From Reyranella sp. (GTDB lineage Bacteria > Pseudomonadota > Alphaproteobacteria > Reyranellales > Reyranellaceae), in assembly GCA_019750135.1 (NCBI GenBank), contig JAIEOV010000002.1, positions 1 to 64,000 of the forward strand: a stretch of 64,000 bases of DNA, given 5' to 3'. Shown piece after piece: positions 7,624-17,880 of this stretch (positions are counted from its first letter, which is position 1; every line of letters begins with the position of its first letter). The notes below the pieces were generated by a model that saw nothing but the letters and a program-made list of their open reading frames with translations, was not told the origin of the DNA and searched no databases. Made by a program: the position numbers and the translations under genes.

Positions 7624-8538
7624 ATGGATTACCTACTGCTCCAGATGCTGAACGGCGTGCAGCTCGGCCTGCTGATGTTCCTGCTCGCCGCCGGACTGAC
7701 CTTGACCTTCGGCATCATGGACCTGGTGAACCTGGCGCACGGGTCGCTCTACATGATGGGCGCCTATATCGCCTGGACGCTGATCGGCTGGACCGACTCG
7801 TTCGTGCTGGGCGCCCTGCTGGCGCTGCCGGTCACCTTCCTGCTGGGCATCGTCGTCGAGGCCGTCGTGATGCGCAGGCTCTATGCCCGCGACCATCTCG
7901 AGCAGGTGCTGGCGACCTTCGGCCTGATCCTGTTCTTCAACGAGCTGGTGCGCGTGATCTGGGGGCCGGCCGGCAAGAGCATCGCCGTGCCCGCCTTCCT
8001 CAACCGCACCGTCGAGATCCTGCCCGGCGTCCCCTACCCGGCCTACCGCTTCGCCATCATCGTCGTCGGCGCGCTGGTGGCGGTCCTGCTGGCCTGGCTG
8101 GTGGCCCGCACGCGCGTCGGCATGCTGATCCGCGCCGGGGCGTCCAATCGGCGCATGATCGGCGCACTCGGCATCAACATCGAGCTGCTGTTCAGCCTGG
8201 TGTTCGGCCTGGGCGCGGTGTTCGCCGGCCTGGCCGGCCTGATGGCGGCGCCGATCACGTCGGTGAAGATCGGCATGGGCGACGACATCCTGATCCTCGC
8301 CTTCGTGATCATCGTCATCGGCGGCATCGGCTCGATCAAGGGCGCCTTCGTCGCCGCCATGGTGGTGGGCCAGATCGACATCGTCGGCCGCGCCTTCCTG
8401 CCCGATCTGCTGAAAACCTTCCTCAGCGCCAGCGCCGCCTCGAGCGCCGCGCCGGCGATCTCGCAGGTCCTGATCTACATCGTCATGGCGGGCGTGCTGG
8501 TGTGGCGGCCGACGGGCCTGTTCGGGCAGCGGACATAG
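7624..8538 (+). CDS. Branched-chain-type ABC transporter permease (LivH-like)
   Basis: A 304-residue inner-membrane permease of the LivH family with about eight hydrophobic segments. The N-terminus reads MDYLLLQMLNGVQLGLLMFLLAAGLTLTFGIMDLVNLAHGS, the standard LivH opening, and the family loop ASNRRMIGALGIN, which contacts the ATPase, is present near residue 175. The ATG follows GACGGGGG. It pairs with the LivM-like gene downstream to form the membrane channel for the upstream binding protein. Confidence 0.92.
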   Translation: MDYLLLQMLNGVQLGLLMFLLAAGLTLTFGIMDLVNLAHGSLYMMGAYIAWTLIGWTDSFVLGALLALPVTFLLGIVVEAVVMRRLYARDHLEQVLATFGLILFFNELVRVIWGPAGKSIAVPAFLNRTVEILPGVPYPAYRFAIIVVGALVAVLLAWLVARTRVGMLIRAGASNRRMIGALGINIELLFSLVFGLGAVFAGLAGLMAAPITSVKIGMGDDILILAFVIIVIGGIGSIKGAFVAAMVVGQIDIVGRAFLPDLLKTFLSASAASSAAPAISQVLIYIVMAGVLVWRPTGLFGQRT

Positions 8539-8561
8539 TCATGTGTGGGAGCAATCACCAC

Positions 8562-8645
8562 CACCTCACCCTGAGGAGCGACCCGCAGGGTCGCGTCTCG
8601 AAGGGTGGGCCACACCGAGACTGGTGCCCATCCTTCGAGACGCCG
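8562..8645. repeat. Palindromic intergenic repeat (REP-like), two hairpins
   Basis: Two adjacent hairpins fill the gap between the two permease genes. The first is GCGACCC-GCA-GGGTCGC (8578-8594, perfect). The second has 17-base arms (8594-8610 and 8626-8642) pairing with one G-T wobble around a 15-base loop. The flanking CTCACCCTGAGGAGC and CATCCTTCGAGACG words are, from general knowledge, hallmarks of a dispersed intergenic repeat common in alphaproteobacteria. The element lies inside an operon, so its transcript will fold between livH and livM. Confidence 0.75.
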
Positions 8646-8671
8646 TTGTCGACTGGGGCTGGCGTCCGCTG

Positions 8672-9664
8672 ATGAGCGACGTGCTCGCCTCCCTCCGCAC
8701 GCCCCGCGGGCTCATCACCATCCTGCTGCTGGCAATCCTCGCCGTCCTGCCGCTGCTGACCCAGGCCTTCGACCAGCGCTATCTGCTGTCGATCGGCACC
8801 CGCATCGTCATCTGGGCGATCGCGGCCATCAGCCTCAACATGATCCTGGGCTATGGCGGCATGGTGAGCTTCGGCCACGCCGTGTTCTTCGGCATCGGCG
8901 GCTATGCCGTCGGCATCCTGTCGCATCACGGCGTGGCGAACGGCTGGATCCAGTGGCCGGTCGCCATCGTCGCGGCGACCTTGTGGGCTGCCCTGGTCGG
9001 CGCGCTGTCGCTGCGCACACGCGGCCTCTACTTCATCATGATCACCTTGGCGTTCGCCCAGCTCGTCTTCTATGTCGGCGGCGGGCTGGAGGCCTACGGC
9101 GCCGACGACGGCCTCAACATCAGCCGCAGCCGCTTCCCCGGCCTTCTGGACCTGCGGGACAAAGCGTCGTTCTACTGGCTGTGCTTTGCCCTGCTCTGCG
9201 GCACCTTGTGGTTCTGCAGCCGCTTCGCCAATTCGCGCTTCGGCCTGGTGATCCGCGGCGCCAAGTCCAACGACCTGCGCATGACGGCGCTGGGCTTCCC
9301 CGTGTTCCGTTATCGTCTCGCGGCCTTCACGCTGTCGGGGGCGTTCGGCGGCATGGCCGGCATCCTGCTCGCCAACGAGGGCGCCTACATCTCCCCCGCC
9401 ATGATGTCCTGGGTGAAGTCGGGCGACCTTATCGTCATCGTCGTGCTGGGCGGCATGGGCACGCTGTTCGGCCCGCTCTACGGCACCATCGCCTTCTTCG
9501 TGCTGGAGGAATCGCTGAAGCCGATCCTCGACCTCCTGCACAAGGGCTGGGGCGAGTACTGGCAGATCGTGTTCGGTCCGATGCTGGTGCTGATCGCGCT
9601 TTACGCCAGGGGCGGCATCGATTCCCTGTTGGGTTCACCGAAAGAGTGGCGTCGCCATGGCTGA
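8672..9664 (+). CDS. Branched-chain-type ABC transporter permease (LivM-like)
   Basis: A 330-residue LivM-family inner-membrane permease. Family features include the RYLLSIGTRIVIWAIAAISLNMILGYGGMVSFGHA stretch near residues 30-65 (only part quoted as a guide) and the ATPase-contact loop GAKSNDLRMTALGF near residue 200. An upstream in-frame start at 8543 would translate through the palindromic repeat, so the ATG at 8672 is used. The gene end overlaps the start of the next ATPase gene by 8 bases. Confidence 0.9.
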   Translation: MSDVLASLRTPRGLITILLLAILAVLPLLTQAFDQRYLLSIGTRIVIWAIAAISLNMILGYGGMVSFGHAVFFGIGGYAVGILSHHGVANGWIQWPVAIVAATLWAALVGALSLRTRGLYFIMITLAFAQLVFYVGGGLEAYGADDGLNISRSRFPGLLDLRDKASFYWLCFALLCGTLWFCSRFANSRFGLVIRGAKSNDLRMTALGFPVFRYRLAAFTLSGAFGGMAGILLANEGAYISPAMMSWVKSGDLIVIVVLGGMGTLFGPLYGTIAFFVLEESLKPILDLLHKGWGEYWQIVFGPMLVLIALYARGGIDSLLGSPKEWRRHG

Positions 9665-10408
9665 GCCGCTGCTCTCCGCCGCCGGCCTAGTCAAGCGCTT
9701 CGGCGGTCTTCTGGCCACCGACAATGTCACGATCGACGTGCGTCCGGGCGAGATCCACGCCCTGATCGGCCCCAATGGCGCCGGCAAGACCACCCTGGTC
9801 CACCAGCTCACCGGCAACCTCAAGCCCGACACCGGCACCATTCATTTTGCCGGTCGCGACGTCACTCATCTTCCCGTGCATGCGCGGGTTCGGCTCGGCC
9901 TGGCGCGCTCCTTCCAGATCACCTCGGTGCTGCGCGAGTTCACCGCCCTCGAGAACGTGGCGCTGGCCGTGCAGGCCCATGCCGGCCATTCCTTCCGCTT
10001 CCTGGCCGACACGCGGCGCGACGAAAGCCTGCGCGGCCCGGCGCGGCGCGGCCTCGAAGAAGTCGGTTTGGCCGCGCGCGCCGCCACGCCGGCGGCAGCC
10101 CTGAGCCATGGCGAGCAGCGCCAACTCGAGATCGCCATGGCGCTGGCCGGCGATCCCAAGCTGCTGCTGCTCGACGAGCCCATGGCCGGCATGGGCGTCG
10201 AGGAATCGCAGCGCATGATCGGCTTTTTGCAAGGGCTGAAGGCGCGCGCCGGCATGCTGCTGATCGAGCACGACATGGACGCCGTCTTCCAGCTCGCCGA
10301 CCGCATCACCGTGCTGGTCTACGGCCGTGCCATCGCGTCGGGCACGCCGGCCGAGATCCGCGCCAACGCCGAAGTGCGCCAGGCCTATCTCGGCGAGGGA
10401 GACGCCTG

Positions 10409-10409
<1 letters not shown>
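9657..10409 (+). CDS. Branched-chain-type ABC transporter ATP-binding protein (LivG-like)
   Basis: A 250-residue ATPase of the LivG family. The Walker A motif GPNGAGKTT is near residue 38, the signature LSHGEQRQLEIA near residue 145 and Walker B LLLLDEPMAGM near residue 170, followed by the switch histidine in LIEHDMD. The signature has H instead of the common second G (LSHGE), as is usual for LivG. Its ATG overlaps the permease end and its stop overlaps the next start, indicating translational coupling. Confidence 0.93.
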
Positions 10410-11106
<697 letters not shown>

Positions 11107-11110
<4 letters not shown>

Positions 11111-12705
11111 GCCGCCCGCAGCCGGACGCGAAACGCCGCGCCGCGCTCGGCCGGCAGCAGGGTGATGTCGCCGCCGAAGGCCGCCACGCGCTGGCGGGCG
11201 ATCGCGAGGCCGAGGCCGGTGCCGCCGGCTTCGCGCGTCGTGGTGAAGAAGCGATCGAACACGCGCTCGCTGTTGCCCGGGGAGATGCCGCGCCCGTCAT
11301 CCGCGACATCGACCACCACGCCGTCCGGCGCGGCGCGCGCCGCGATGCGCACCGACGCCGCGGGCCCGCCATGTTGCCAGGCATTCTCCAGCAGGTTCGA
11401 GAGCACGATATCGAACGATTCGCGGTCGATCGCGGCGGCGAGCGACGTCGCGCCCTCGACCGACACCTTCTGCCCCTTGCCGCGCGAGGCCTCGGCCATC
11501 TCGCGCACGGCGCCGGCCACGTCGCAGGCCTCCTCGCCGCTCGGCATGAGAGCGTCGGCGCGCGCCAGCTCGAGGATGCGGCGCACCAGCCGCTCCAACC
11601 GGGCGGTGTCGTCCAGGATATTGGCCAGGAATTTGCGCCGCTCCTCGTCCGACATCTCCTCGAGATGGTCGCGCAGAAGCTCGGTGCTGCCGCGGATACC
11701 GGTGAGCGGCGTCTTGAGCTCGTGGCTGATGCTGAGCGCCAGCTCGCGCACATAGTCGGCGCGCGCCTGCAGGGTGCGCGCCATGGCGACGATCGAGTCC
11801 GACAGCGCCGCGGCCTCGCGCGTCATCGGCGCGGCCAGCGGCTGGACGGCACGCACGTCGCCTGCCGCGACGCGCTCGGCCATCGCCGCGAGCTGGCGGG
11901 TCGGCCGCACCACCGTGTAGCCCGCGAACCAGGCGAGCGCCGTCACCGAGATCACCAGCACGACCGCCAGCGCCAGCAGCGCATGGCGCTTGCCGTACAG
12001 CGTCTGCACGATGTTGCGCGGCGTGCGCCACACCAGCACGGCCCCCAGCACATGGCCGTCCGCCACCACCGGCACCGTGACGAACACGCGCAAGGTCGTG
12101 GCGCGGCTGATCGACTCCCAGCTCGGGCTGCCACTGACCGGCGGGCGATCGCGCAGCACCGCCACCGGCACACCCTGCAGCGCCTGCACCACTTCCTCCT
12201 GGCCGAGCAGGCTGCGGCCGAGATCGGCGTCGGCGGTCGCGGCGACGACGGTCCCCTGCGCATCGACGACGCGGATCGCGGCCAGCGTCATCTCGCGGAC
12301 GTTGGCCAGCACCGGCGTCAGCGTCTTGGCCACGGCGCGCGCGATCGGGTCGGCGGGCTTGTCCGCCGGCACGGCCTCGGGCGCCCGCGGCAGGATGGGC
12401 GAATCGGCGAGATCGAGTTGTGGCAGCAGGGCGCGCCAGCGCTCCGGCGAATAGGGCGTCGGCGTCACGCCCCAGTCCGCGGTCGCACGCGGCGTGGCGG
12501 CGAGTTCGGCCGGCGTGGCGCGCTCCAGCCAGGCCGTGCGGTAGGCCGCTGACAGCACGGCGGCCTGGGCGAGAAGCTCGGCCTCGGTCTGGCGGATCAG
12601 CGCGCTTTCATAGAGCCGCAGGAAGGCGATGCCGCCCACCGGCAGCAGCAGCACGGCGAGATAGGTCGCGAGCAGCAGCGTGCGGACGCGCGGCAGTCGG
12701 CGCAT
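11107..12705 (-). CDS. Sensor histidine kinase, CreC-like
   Basis: A 532-residue membrane kinase. An N-terminal transmembrane helix (about residues 8-30) is followed by a roughly 220-residue periplasmic sensor, a second helix (HALLALAVVLVISVTALAWF), a HAMP segment (RPTRQLAAMAERVAAGDV), a HisKA domain with the phospho-acceptor His in ALSISHELKTPLTGIRG, and an ATPase domain with NLLENAWQHGG (N box), DDGRGISPG (G1) and GGTGLGLAIA (G2). All catalytic motifs are intact. The ATG at 12705 is one base after the regulator stop codon, so the two are co-translated. A creD-like gene lies divergently on the other side of the regulator, which makes CreC the best functional guess; the signal is unknown. Confidence 0.88.
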
Positions 12706-12706
12706 G

Positions 12707-13378
12707 TCAGGTCGTGGCCAGGCGGTAGCCCACGCCATGCACCGTCTCGATCGGATCACCGCCCGCCGACTGGAACTTGGCGCGGATGTGGCGGACGTGG
12801 CTGTCGATGGTGCGGTCGCTGACGAAGCGGGCGCCGGCATAGGAGGCGGTCATCAAGTTCTCGCGCGTGAAGACGCGGCGCGGCTGGGCGGCGATGGTCT
12901 TGAGCAGCGCGAACTCGGTGGCGGTCAGGGTCACCTGCGTGCCGTCCCACGACGCGGCGATCGCCTCGAGGTCGACCACCAGCCGGCCGCGCACCAGCTT
13001 CTGCTCGCTGAGCATCGGGCCCTTGCGGCGCAGCACGGTCTTCACCCGCGCCACCAGCTCGCGCGGGCTGAACGGCTTGACGACGTAGTCGTCGGCGCCG
13101 AGCTCGAGGCCCACGATGCGGTCGATCTCCTCGTCCTTCGAGGTGAGGAAGATGACCGGCACGTCCGAGCCCTTGCGCAGGCGTTTGCACACTTCGGTGC
13201 CGTCAAGCTCGGGCATCAGGATGTCGAGGATCACCAGCGCCGGCCTCTCGCGCGCCGCGACATCGAGGGCGGCCAGGCCATCGCCCGCAGTCAGCGGCTG
13301 GTAGCCGGCACGGCGCAGGGCAAAGCACACGACGTCGCGGATGTGCGGGTCGTCGTCGACGACCAGGATTTTCTCCAT
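12707..13378 (-). CDS. Response regulator, OmpR/CreB-like
   Basis: A 223-residue two-component regulator. The receiver domain (residues 1-120) has the acidic pocket VDDD, the phospho-acceptor aspartate in LVILDILMPELDG, the conserved Thr/Ser region FLTSKDE and the lysine in DDYVVKPF. A winged-helix DNA-binding domain follows, with TATEFALLKTI and the recognition region VSDRTIDSHVRHIRAKF, then the VHGVGYRL end typical of the OmpR family. It is cotranscribed with the kinase gene and divergent from creD, which it probably activates. Confidence 0.92.
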   Translation of the reverse strand: MEKILVVDDDPHIRDVVCFALRRAGYQPLTAGDGLAALDVAARERPALVILDILMPELDGTEVCKRLRKGSDVPVIFLTSKDEEIDRIVGLELGADDYVVKPFSPRELVARVKTVLRRKGPMLSEQKLVRGRLVVDLEAIAASWDGTQVTLTATEFALLKTIAAQPRRVFTRENLMTASYAGARFVSDRTIDSHVRHIRAKFQSAGGDPIETVHGVGYRLATT

Positions 13379-13392
13379 GACGGGAGTCTAGC

Positions 13393-13425
13393 GCCTGTCC
13401 CGGTCGTGTCGACGGGCCGACAGGC
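13393..13425. promoter_or_regulatory. Inverted repeat in the creB-creD divergent region
   Basis: GCCTGTC (13393-13399) and GACAGGC (13419-13425) are a perfect inverted pair with 19 bases between them. They lie in the 129-base gap between the divergent response-regulator and creD genes. The position suits a regulator-binding or mRNA leader structure. It does not resemble the direct-repeat Cre tag known from E. coli, so binding by this regulator is only a guess. Confidence 0.35.
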
Positions 13426-13507
13426 ATTTGCACGGAATCTCCACAATCGCTCAACCGCCGCTGCACGCCTCGCCGCCACCCTGCGGGCTCCCCTTCCGGA
13501 GGTATCG

Positions 13508-14863
13508 ATGACCGACGACACCCTGCTGCCACCCTTGCCTGCGCCACCATCGCCACCGCGGCCCGGCGCCGGCCAGCAGCTGCGCGCCTTCCTGGCGAGC
13601 GACAGCCTGCTGGCGCGGGTCTCCGTGCTGGGCTTCCTCACCCTCGCCCTGATCATTCCGCTGAACATGATCGGCGGGGTCATCGCCGACCGGCGCACCT
13701 ACGAAACCGAGGCGACAAAGAGTGTCAGTGAAGCCTGGGGCGCCGAGCAGACGTTCGCCGGGCCGATCATCCTGGTGCCCTATCGACGTACGACCGGAAG
13801 TGCGGGCACGCTGACGCTGTTGCCCGAGAAGCTCACGATCGACGGCCACATCCAGCCGCAGAAGCGCCGGCGCGGCCTGTTCAGCGTCAACGTCTACACC
13901 GCCACGCTCGACGTGGCCGCCGAGTTCAAGACAAAGGCGTTGCTTGAAATGCTGGCGGACCAGCGCGAACCGGACTGGGCGAACGCCCGCCTCGAGATCG
14001 GCGTCAGCGACACACGCTCGATCGACGGGAGCGGCGTCGACATCGACGGCCAGATGGTCGAGTGGACGTCGACCACGGGCGGTGTGCTGTCCTCACTGAA
14101 GGCGGCGGTTGCCGCCGCGACGCTGACCGACCGCGAGACCGTCGCCGTACGCTTCCGCATTGCCATCGCCGGCAGCGGCAAGCTGGCCCTGGTCCCGCTC
14201 GGCCGGCGCACCGAGGCGATGGTTGCCGCTCCATGGCCTTCGCCCAGCTTCACCAGCCGCCTGCCACTCAACCAGGCGGTCGCCAACGATGGCTTCAGCG
14301 CCAAATGGGTGGTGTCCGATCTCGGCCGGCCCTACAGCCAGCTTTGGGACAGCGCCAGCCTGCGCAACGACCCTTCGCCCAAGACCGTGCTGGAATCGGC
14401 CTTCGGCGTCACCCTGCTGACGCCGGTCGATGCCTATCGCGAGACCGATCGGGCCATCAAGTACGGCATCATGTTCATCGGGCTCACCTTCGCGGCCAGC
14501 CTGCTGTTCGAGCTCGCCACCGGCACGCGGCCGCATGCCGCGCAGTACGGCCTGATCGGCCTGTCGCTCTGCGTCTTCTATCTGCTGCTCCTGTCGATCA
14601 GCGAGCAGATCGGCTTTGGGCCTGCCTACCTGGTGAGCGCGGCGGCCGTGGTCGCCCAGGCGACGGTCTACAGTCGGGCGCTGCAAGGTCGCACCACGCC
14701 AGCGCTCGCCTTCGGCGCCGTCCTGGCCGTCCTGTTCGGCGGCCTGTACGGCCTGCTGCAGCTCGAGGACGTGGCCCTGCTCACCGGGTCGGTGGTGCTG
14801 TTCGCGGTGCTGTCGGTGGCGATGTGGCTGACGCGCAACCTGCATCGCGCGCAGCCTGCCTAG
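13508..14863 (+). CDS. creD: CreD family inner-membrane protein
   Basis: A 451-residue CreD-family protein, close to the length of the E. coli protein. The N-terminal cytoplasmic tail is proline-rich, followed by a first transmembrane helix (about residues 38-60), the diagnostic family segment PLNMIGGVIADRRTYETEA, a large periplasmic region with GPIILVPYRR, and four or five C-terminal transmembrane helices beginning at YGIMFIGLTFAASLLFELA. CreD genes are regulated by CreBC-type systems and affect envelope stress and beta-lactam or colicin response in other bacteria. The ATG at 13508 follows TTCCGGAGG, an excellent ribosome-binding site. It is transcribed divergently from the two-component genes. 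Confidence 0.9.
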   Translation: MTDDTLLPPLPAPPSPPRPGAGQQLRAFLASDSLLARVSVLGFLTLALIIPLNMIGGVIADRRTYETEATKSVSEAWGAEQTFAGPIILVPYRRTTGSAGTLTLLPEKLTIDGHIQPQKRRRGLFSVNVYTATLDVAAEFKTKALLEMLADQREPDWANARLEIGVSDTRSIDGSGVDIDGQMVEWTSTTGGVLSSLKAAVAAATLTDRETVAVRFRIAIAGSGKLALVPLGRRTEAMVAAPWPSPSFTSRLPLNQAVANDGFSAKWVVSDLGRPYSQLWDSASLRNDPSPKTVLESAFGVTLLTPVDAYRETDRAIKYGIMFIGLTFAASLLFELATGTRPHAAQYGLIGLSLCVFYLLLLSISEQIGFGPAYLVSAAAVVAQATVYSRALQGRTTPALAFGAVLAVLFGGLYGLLQLEDVALLTGSVVLFAVLSVAMWLTRNLHRAQPA

Positions 14864-14878
14864 AAAGGACGAAAAGGC

Positions 14879-14910
14879 GCGGCCGTCCGCAAGGACGGCC
14901 GCTTGCCTTT
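14879..14910 (+). terminator. Intrinsic terminator after creD
   Basis: A perfect 10-base-pair GC-rich stem (14879-14888 with 14893-14902) is closed by a GCAA tetraloop and followed by TTGCCTTTC. It starts 16 bases after the creD stop codon and separates creD from the polyamine-type transporter operon. Confidence 0.8.
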
Positions 14911-14955
14911 CACAGGGCCCGCCGGAATGATGCCCGCGTCGTTCCGGAGAATTTC

Positions 14956-16038
14956 ATGCGCCTGTCTGTCCTTGCCTCGCTGCTTGCCCTCGCGGTCACC
15001 CCCGCCTTGGGACAGGGCCAGGTCAACGTCTACAACTGGTCCGACTATATCGCCGAGGACCAGCTGAAGGCGTTCGAGAGGGACACCGGCATCAAGGTCA
15101 ACTACACGACCTACGATTCCAACGAGATCCTGGAAGCCAAATTGCGCGCCGGCCGCTCGGGCTACGACGTCGTGGTGCCGACGGCCTCGCCGTTCTTCGT
15201 GCGCCAGCTCGCTGCCAACCTCTACAGGCCGCTCGACAAGGCCAAGCTCAAGAACCTGAAGAATCTCGACCCGGAAATCATGGGGGCGCTCGCCAAGTAC
15301 GATCCGGGCAACGCCCACGCCATCCCCTGGATGTGGGGCACCACGGGCATCGGCTACAACGTCGACGCCATCAAGAAGCGCATGGCCGACGCGCCGGTCG
15401 ATTCGCTGAAGATGATCTTCGATCCCGCGGTCGTGTCTAAGTTCGCCGATTGCGGCGTCATGATCCTCGACAGCGCCACCGACGTCTTCCCGGCGGCGCT
15501 GAAGTATCTCGGCCTCGATCCCGATTCCAAGAAGCCCGAGGACCTCGCCAAGGCGGCCGATGTCGTGAAGGCGGTGCGGCCCTACATCCGCAAGTTCCAT
15601 TCCTCGGAGTACATCAACGCGCTGGCCGGCGGCGACATCTGCCTCGCCTTCGGCTTCTCGGGCGACATCTTTCAGGCGCGCGATCGCGCCGCCAAGGCGA
15701 AGGACAAACAGACCATCGCCTACGCCATCCCGCGCGAGGGCTCGCTGCTGTGGATCGACGTCGCCGCGACCCCCAAGGACGCGCCCAACGCCGACAATGC
15801 GCTGCGCTTCCTCGACTTCCTGCTCGAGCCCAAGGTCGCGGCGGCCTCGAGCGAGCTCACGGGCTACGCCAACGCCAACGTTCCGGCAACAGCGCTGCTG
15901 CCCAAGGACATCTCCGGCAACCCGCTGATTTATCCGCCGGCCGACGTCCGCGCCAGGTTCTACACGATCACCGCCGGCACCGCCGAGCAGACCCGCGAGC
16001 GCACCAGGCTGTGGACCGCGGTGAAGACGGGTCGATGA
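14956..16038 (+). CDS. Polyamine ABC transporter substrate-binding protein (PotF/PotD-like)
   Basis: A 360-residue periplasmic binding protein for putrescine- or spermidine-like ligands. The signal peptide is MRLSVLASLLALAVTPALGQ and the mature protein starts GQVNVYNWSDYIAEDQLKAFE, the standard opening of the PotD/PotF family, with WMWGTTGIGYN further in. The ATG at 14956 follows TTCCGGAGA; longer in-frame starts run back into creD. It is the first gene of a four-gene importer operon. Confidence 0.9.
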   Translation: MRLSVLASLLALAVTPALGQGQVNVYNWSDYIAEDQLKAFERDTGIKVNYTTYDSNEILEAKLRAGRSGYDVVVPTASPFFVRQLAANLYRPLDKAKLKNLKNLDPEIMGALAKYDPGNAHAIPWMWGTTGIGYNVDAIKKRMADAPVDSLKMIFDPAVVSKFADCGVMILDSATDVFPAALKYLGLDPDSKKPEDLAKAADVVKAVRPYIRKFHSSEYINALAGGDICLAFGFSGDIFQARDRAAKAKDKQTIAYAIPREGSLLWIDVAATPKDAPNADNALRFLDFLLEPKVAAASSELTGYANANVPATALLPKDISGNPLIYPPADVRARFYTITAGTAEQTRERTRLWTAVKTGR

Positions 16039-16039
16039 C

Positions 16040-17041
16040 TTGAGCGCGGAGTCCATCGTCACCATCGAGGGCGTGAGCAAGCGCTTCGGCTCGATCGCCG
16101 CCTGTGATGGCGTCGATCTCGAGATCCGGCGCGGCGAGCTGTTCGCTCTGCTGGGCGGCTCAGGCTGCGGCAAGACCACGTTGCTGCGCATGGTCGCGGG
16201 CTTCGAGACGCCTGATACCGGCCGCGTCCTGATCGACGGCCAGGACATGACCGGCGTGCCGCCGCATCGCCGGCCGGTCAACATGATGTTCCAGTCCTAC
16301 GCTTTGTTCCCGCACATGGATGTGGCGGCGAACGTGGGCTACGGGCTGCGCCGCGAGGGCCTGCCGACGGACGAGATCGCGCGCCGCGTCGCCGACGCGC
16401 TGGACCAGGTGCGGCTAGCCGATCACGGCAAGCGCCGGCCGTCGCAGCTCTCGGGCGGCCAGAGACAGCGCGTGGCGCTGGCCCGCGCCCTGGTCAAGCG
16501 GCCCAAGCTGCTGCTGCTCGACGAGCCGTTGGCGGCGCTCGACCGCAAGCTGCGCGAGGGCACGCGCTTCGAGCTGGTGCGCCTGCAGGCCGAGCTCGGG
16601 TTGACCTTCGTCATGGTGACCCACGACCAGGGCGAGGCGATGTCCATGGCGAGCCGGCTCGCCGTCATGAACGAAGGACGCATCGTGCAGACCGGCGACC
16701 CGCACGAGATCTACGAGCATCCGCGCACGCGCTTCGTCGCCGACTTCATCGGCATCGCCAACATCCTGCCGGTCGACGGCGGCCGCGCCTGGCTGGCGCT
16801 CCGGCCCGAGAAGATCGGCCTGTTCGCCAACCGGCCCGATACCGACCGCGCAGAGCAGGGCCGCATCGTCGAGATCGCCTACGAGGGCGACCGCTCGCTC
16901 TACCGGGTGGCGATGGCCGACGGCAGCATGCTCCTGGTCTCGACGGCCAACGTCGCCCGCCATCCGCGCGAACCCTGGCCGCGCGGCCAGGAGGTTTGGC
17001 TGGGCTGGGCAACGGATGCAGGGCAGAGGCTGGAAGAATAG
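16040..17041 (+). CDS. Polyamine ABC transporter ATP-binding protein (PotG/PotA-like)
   Basis: A 333-residue ATPase that drives polyamine-type import. Walker A is GGSGCGKTT, the signature is LSGGQRQRVALARAL and Walker B is KLLLLDEPLAALD, with the switch VTHDQGEAM. The C-terminal 90 residues form the OB-like regulatory (TOBE) domain (LALRPEKIGLF). The start is a TTG at 16040, one base after the preceding stop; no ATG is available near the family N-terminus. Co-translation with the binding-protein gene is likely. Confidence 0.9.
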   Translation: MSAESIVTIEGVSKRFGSIAACDGVDLEIRRGELFALLGGSGCGKTTLLRMVAGFETPDTGRVLIDGQDMTGVPPHRRPVNMMFQSYALFPHMDVAANVGYGLRREGLPTDEIARRVADALDQVRLADHGKRRPSQLSGGQRQRVALARALVKRPKLLLLDEPLAALDRKLREGTRFELVRLQAELGLTFVMVTHDQGEAMSMASRLAVMNEGRIVQTGDPHEIYEHPRTRFVADFIGIANILPVDGGRAWLALRPEKIGLFANRPDTDRAEQGRIVEIAYEGDRSLYRVAMADGSMLLVSTANVARHPREPWPRGQEVWLGWATDAGQRLEE

Positions 17042-17043
17042 CC

Positions 17044-17880
17044 ATGCGCCTCGTCATCGCGCTGCCTTACCTCTGGCTCGCCACCTTCTTCCTGCTGCCG
17101 TTCGCGCTGGTGCTGGCGATCGCGTTCGGCGTCAACAATCCCGACGCCGTGCCGCCGGTCGATCTCGGCCTGTCGCTGAAGAACTTCCGCCTGCTCCTCA
17201 CCGACGATCTCTACCTCGCGGCCTGGCTGGGCTCGTTGCGCATCGCCGCGACCTCGACTGTGCTCTGCCTGTTGCTGGGCTATCCCATGGCCTACGCCAT
17301 CGCCCGCGCGCGGCCCGGCCTGCGGCCGCTGCTGCTGATGGCCGTCATCCTGCCCTTCTGGACGTCGTTCCTGATCCGCGTCTATGCCTGGATGGGCCTG
17401 CTCGCGAGCAACGGCATCCTGAACCAGTTCCTGCGCGCCACCGGCCTGATCGACAACCCCGGCACCATCCTGGGCACCGAATGGGCGGTCCATCTCGGCA
17501 TCGTCTACGGCTACCTGCCCTTCATGGTGCTGCCGGTCTATGCCGCGCTGGAGAAGCTCGACACAAGCCTGCTCGAAGCCGCAGCCGATCTCGGCGCCAG
17601 TCCGCTCGTCGCCTTCTTCACCGTCACCCTGCCGCAGTCCTTGCCCGGCATCCTCGCGGGCTGCCTGCTGGTCTTCATCCCGGCCGTCGGCGAGTTCGTC
17701 ATCCCCGACCTTTTGGGCGGCACCGGCACACTTATGATCGGCAAGGTGCTGTGGGACGAGTTCTTCCTCAATTCGGACTGGCCGCTCGCCTCCGCCGTCG
17801 CGATCTGTCTTCTGGTCCTGTTAGTCGGCCCGATCGCGCTCTTCCAGCGCCAGCAGGCCAAGAACCTGGAGCGCCAGTGA
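17044..17880 (+). CDS. Polyamine ABC transporter permease (PotH/PotB-like)
   Basis: A 278-residue permease with six predicted transmembrane helices. The cytoplasmic EAA loop reads LEAAADLGASPLVAFFTVTLPQS and the family segment YLPFMVLPVYAALEKLD precedes it. It begins two bases after the ATPase stop codon, and its own stop overlaps the start of the second permease gene. Confidence 0.92.
   Translation: MRLVIALPYLWLATFFLLPFALVLAIAFGVNNPDAVPPVDLGLSLKNFRLLLTDDLYLAAWLGSLRIAATSTVLCLLLGYPMAYAIARARPGLRPLLLMAVILPFWTSFLIRVYAWMGLLASNGILNQFLRATGLIDNPGTILGTEWAVHLGIVYGYLPFMVLPVYAALEKLDTSLLEAAADLGASPLVAFFTVTLPQSLPGILAGCLLVFIPAVGEFVIPDLLGGTGTLMIGKVLWDEFFLNSDWPLASAVAICLLVLLVGPIALFQRQQAKNLERQ

Noticed and set aside
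13393-13425. Calling the inverted repeat a Cre tag
   Set aside because: The known E. coli Cre tag is a direct repeat of TTCAC; this is an inverted repeat of a different sequence, so only a generic regulatory call is made.
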